From contig JAUWSP010000162.1 of assembly GCA_030610025.1 (NCBI GenBank), positions 1 to 6,472 on the forward strand: a DNA stretch of 6,472 nt, given 5' to 3'. Numbering within the stretch: position 1 is the first letter of the stretch; each line of letters opens with the position of its first letter. Below are positions 5,347 through 6,472 of the stretch, one piece after another. A model generated the notes under the pieces. That model was not told the DNA's origin, did not search any database, and worked only from the letters and a program-made list of their open reading frames with translations. The stretch comes from Acidobacteriota bacterium. GTDB lineage: Bacteria; Acidobacteriota; Thermoanaerobaculia; Multivoradales; JAHEKO01. The translations under genes were made by a program, and so were the position numbers.

Positions 5347-6472
5347 GAGCTACGGCGTCGGGTGAGGACGAAGGTTCGGTCGTCCGCGTAGGGCACTCCC
5401 TGGACAAAATCGTCGAGATTCTGCTCGATGGCCGCCGCTAGGTCGTCCAGGGTTGCCTCACGGTTCTGTTTGCAAATCTCGGCGAGCCTCTCGATGCCGT
5501 ACTCGTCGTCTTCCGGGTTGGCTGCTTCCGTGATGCCGTCGGTGTAGAGAATCAACAGATCCCCAGGGCCGAGCTCCACGCTATCTTGGGTGTACTGGGC
5601 TTCGGGCATCAAGCCCACGGGCATACCGGTGGGCTTGAGCTGTTCGTGCTCACCGCTGGTACGTATCACCAGCGCCGGATTGTGGCCTCCATTGGTGTAG
5701 CGAAGCTTGCCGGTCTCTGGGTCGAGAATCGCCAGGATCATCGTCGCGTACTTGGCAGGAGGAGTCCGCTGGTAGAGGCGACGGCCGACTTTCGTGCAGA
5801 TCTCTGCCGGGTCCTGGCCGACCTCGATGGGGCCCGCGGCCAGAGCTTCGAGGGAGGCGGTCAGTAGAGAGGCCGCGATGCCCTTGCCCGAGACGTCGGC
5901 AATGACGAATACGAGCTCGCTACCCTCCAAGCGCACTTCGATCTTGAAGTAGTCGCCCGAGACTCCGCGCGAAGGAACGTTGCCGCCCCAGATCTCGTAG
6001 CCTTCGACCTCGGGCAGCTGGCTGGGTAGCAGGGCAACCTGGATCTGACGGGCCAGCTTGAGCTCCTCTTCCAGCCGTCGTCGCTCCGCAGCCTCTTCGG
6101 CGAGTGCCACATTGCGGATTCGCAAAGCCGCCACTGAAGCCAGGGATACCAGCAGCTCCATGTCGTCTTCGTCGAACTGCCGCTTGTGATAGCGGGAGTT
6201 CAGGGCGATCATGCCCTGGGAGCCCTCGGCGTCGAGGAAGGGTGCCGCCACCAGACTTCGAATTCCGGAGCTCAAGATACTCTGCGCATTGCCGAACCGC
6301 GAGTCGGTCTCTACATCCAGGACAAGCGCCGCCATCCCCTTCTCGGCAACCTCCGTGAGGAGAGTCTCGGAAAAGACGTAATTGGTCTCAACGCCAGGAG
6401 CTGTGCGCCGGGCCGCTCTTCGGTATCCACCCTCACCGTCTTTGAGGATGATGACACCCTCTTCCGGCTCCA
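5343..6472 (-). CDS. GAF domain plus SpoIIE/PP2C-type serine phosphatase, N-terminus missing
   Basis: This is a signalling phosphatase of the RsbU/SpoIIE type. Relatives dephosphorylate anti-sigma-factor antagonists, a step in partner switching. The frame is open from the stop at 5343-5345 to the window edge: 375 residues are visible and the true start lies beyond 6472. The ATG complementary to 6333-6335 falls inside the GAF domain and is not the start. Residues 1 to about 120 look like the C-terminal part of a GAF sensor domain ([35 protein letters not shown]). Residues 122-144 form a charged linker likely to be a coiled coil ([20 protein letters not shown]). The catalytic domain follows from [14 protein letters not shown], with metal-binding aspartates at 173 (SGDYF), 192 (IADVSGKG), 311 (YTDGITEA) and 363-364 (ADDRT). 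These acidic residues are intact, so an active enzyme is expected. Many relatives carry an N-terminal FHA or response-regulator domain. The target is unknown, as no anti-sigma or antagonist gene is visible. Confidence 0.93.
   Translation of the reverse strand, partial: EPEEGVIILKDGEGGYRRAARRTAPGVETNYVFSETLLTEVAEKGMAALVLDVETDSRFGNAQSILSSGIRSLVAAPFLDAEGSQGMIALNSRYHKRQFDEDDMELLVSLASVAALRIRNVALAEEAAERRRLEEELKLARQIQVALLPSQLPEVEGYEIWGGNVPSRGVSGDYFKIEVRLEGSELVFVIADVSGKGIAASLLTASLEALAAGPIEVGQDPAEICTKVGRRLYQRTPPAKYATMILAILDPETGKLRYTNGGHNPALVIRTSGEHEQLKPTGMPVGLMPEAQYTQDSVELGPGDLLILYTDGITEAANPEDDEYGIERLAEICKQNREATLDDLAAAIEQNLDDFVQGVPYADDRTFVLTRRRSS

Noticed and set aside
5366..5385. Inverted repeat GGACGA/TCGTCC with an 8-base loop, 20 bases after sdhB, as a terminator
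   Set aside because: No T-run follows on either strand, and the bases encode the conserved ADDRT motif of the phosphatase, which explains the sequence.
5343..6335. A complete 330-residue phosphatase starting at the ATG complementary to 6333-6335
   Set aside because: The frame stays open upstream to the window edge and the added residues continue the GAF domain, so that methionine is internal.
1..6472. Search for tRNA, rRNA, CRISPR arrays, insertion sequences, attachment sites or a novel defence-type system
   Set aside because: Reading both strands gave no direct repeat array, transposase, cloverleaf-like sequence or unexplained gene cluster. Base composition looks even throughout.

Overview
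The window is a compact, GC-rich bacterial chromosome segment with five protein genes: four read left to right and one converges on them from the right edge. The gene families are bacterial. Three things fit a Gram-negative lineage such as Acidobacteria, deltaproteobacteria-like groups or a related phylum: a Bacteroidetes/Geobacter-like single-anchor sdhCAB operon, a proteobacterial-style PcnB, and a GAF-SpoIIE phosphatase. Nothing in the window fixes the phylum. I see no RNA gene, mobile element, CRISPR array or long repeat.

Positions 1-1802 hold ndk (nucleoside diphosphate kinase) and then a poly(A) polymerase/tRNA nucleotidyltransferase-family gene (pcnB-like). The second gene follows closely enough for co-transcription. 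The pair suits nucleotide and RNA metabolism: Ndk equilibrates NTP pools and PcnB adds nucleotides to RNA 3' ends.

Positions 1803-1999 are the only real intergenic gap. It holds small inverted repeats and a weak candidate promoter, and probably forms the leader of the next operon. Positions 2000-5346 are a tight sdhCAB operon for a complete three-subunit succinate:quinone oxidoreductase: a five-helix di-heme cytochrome b, a flavoprotein with all catalytic residues, and an iron-sulfur subunit with all 11 cluster cysteines. It links the TCA cycle to the quinone pool. Reading ribosome-binding sites moves several starts away from the longest possible ORFs: sdhC to 2000, sdhA to 2690, sdhB to 4606 and probably pcnB to 504.

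Positions 5343-6472 carry, on the minus strand, the C-terminal 375 residues of a GAF plus SpoIIE/PP2C serine phosphatase. Its reading frame stays open to the window edge, so the gene is incomplete here. Its stop codon and that of sdhB overlap in the palindrome CTAG, leaving no room for a terminator between the convergent genes.

This is largely ordinary housekeeping DNA and I do not see a new biological system. The points most worth checking are the shared convergent stop, the sdh leader, the polyarginine tail and true specificity of the PcnB-like enzyme, and the missing N-terminus of the phosphatase.
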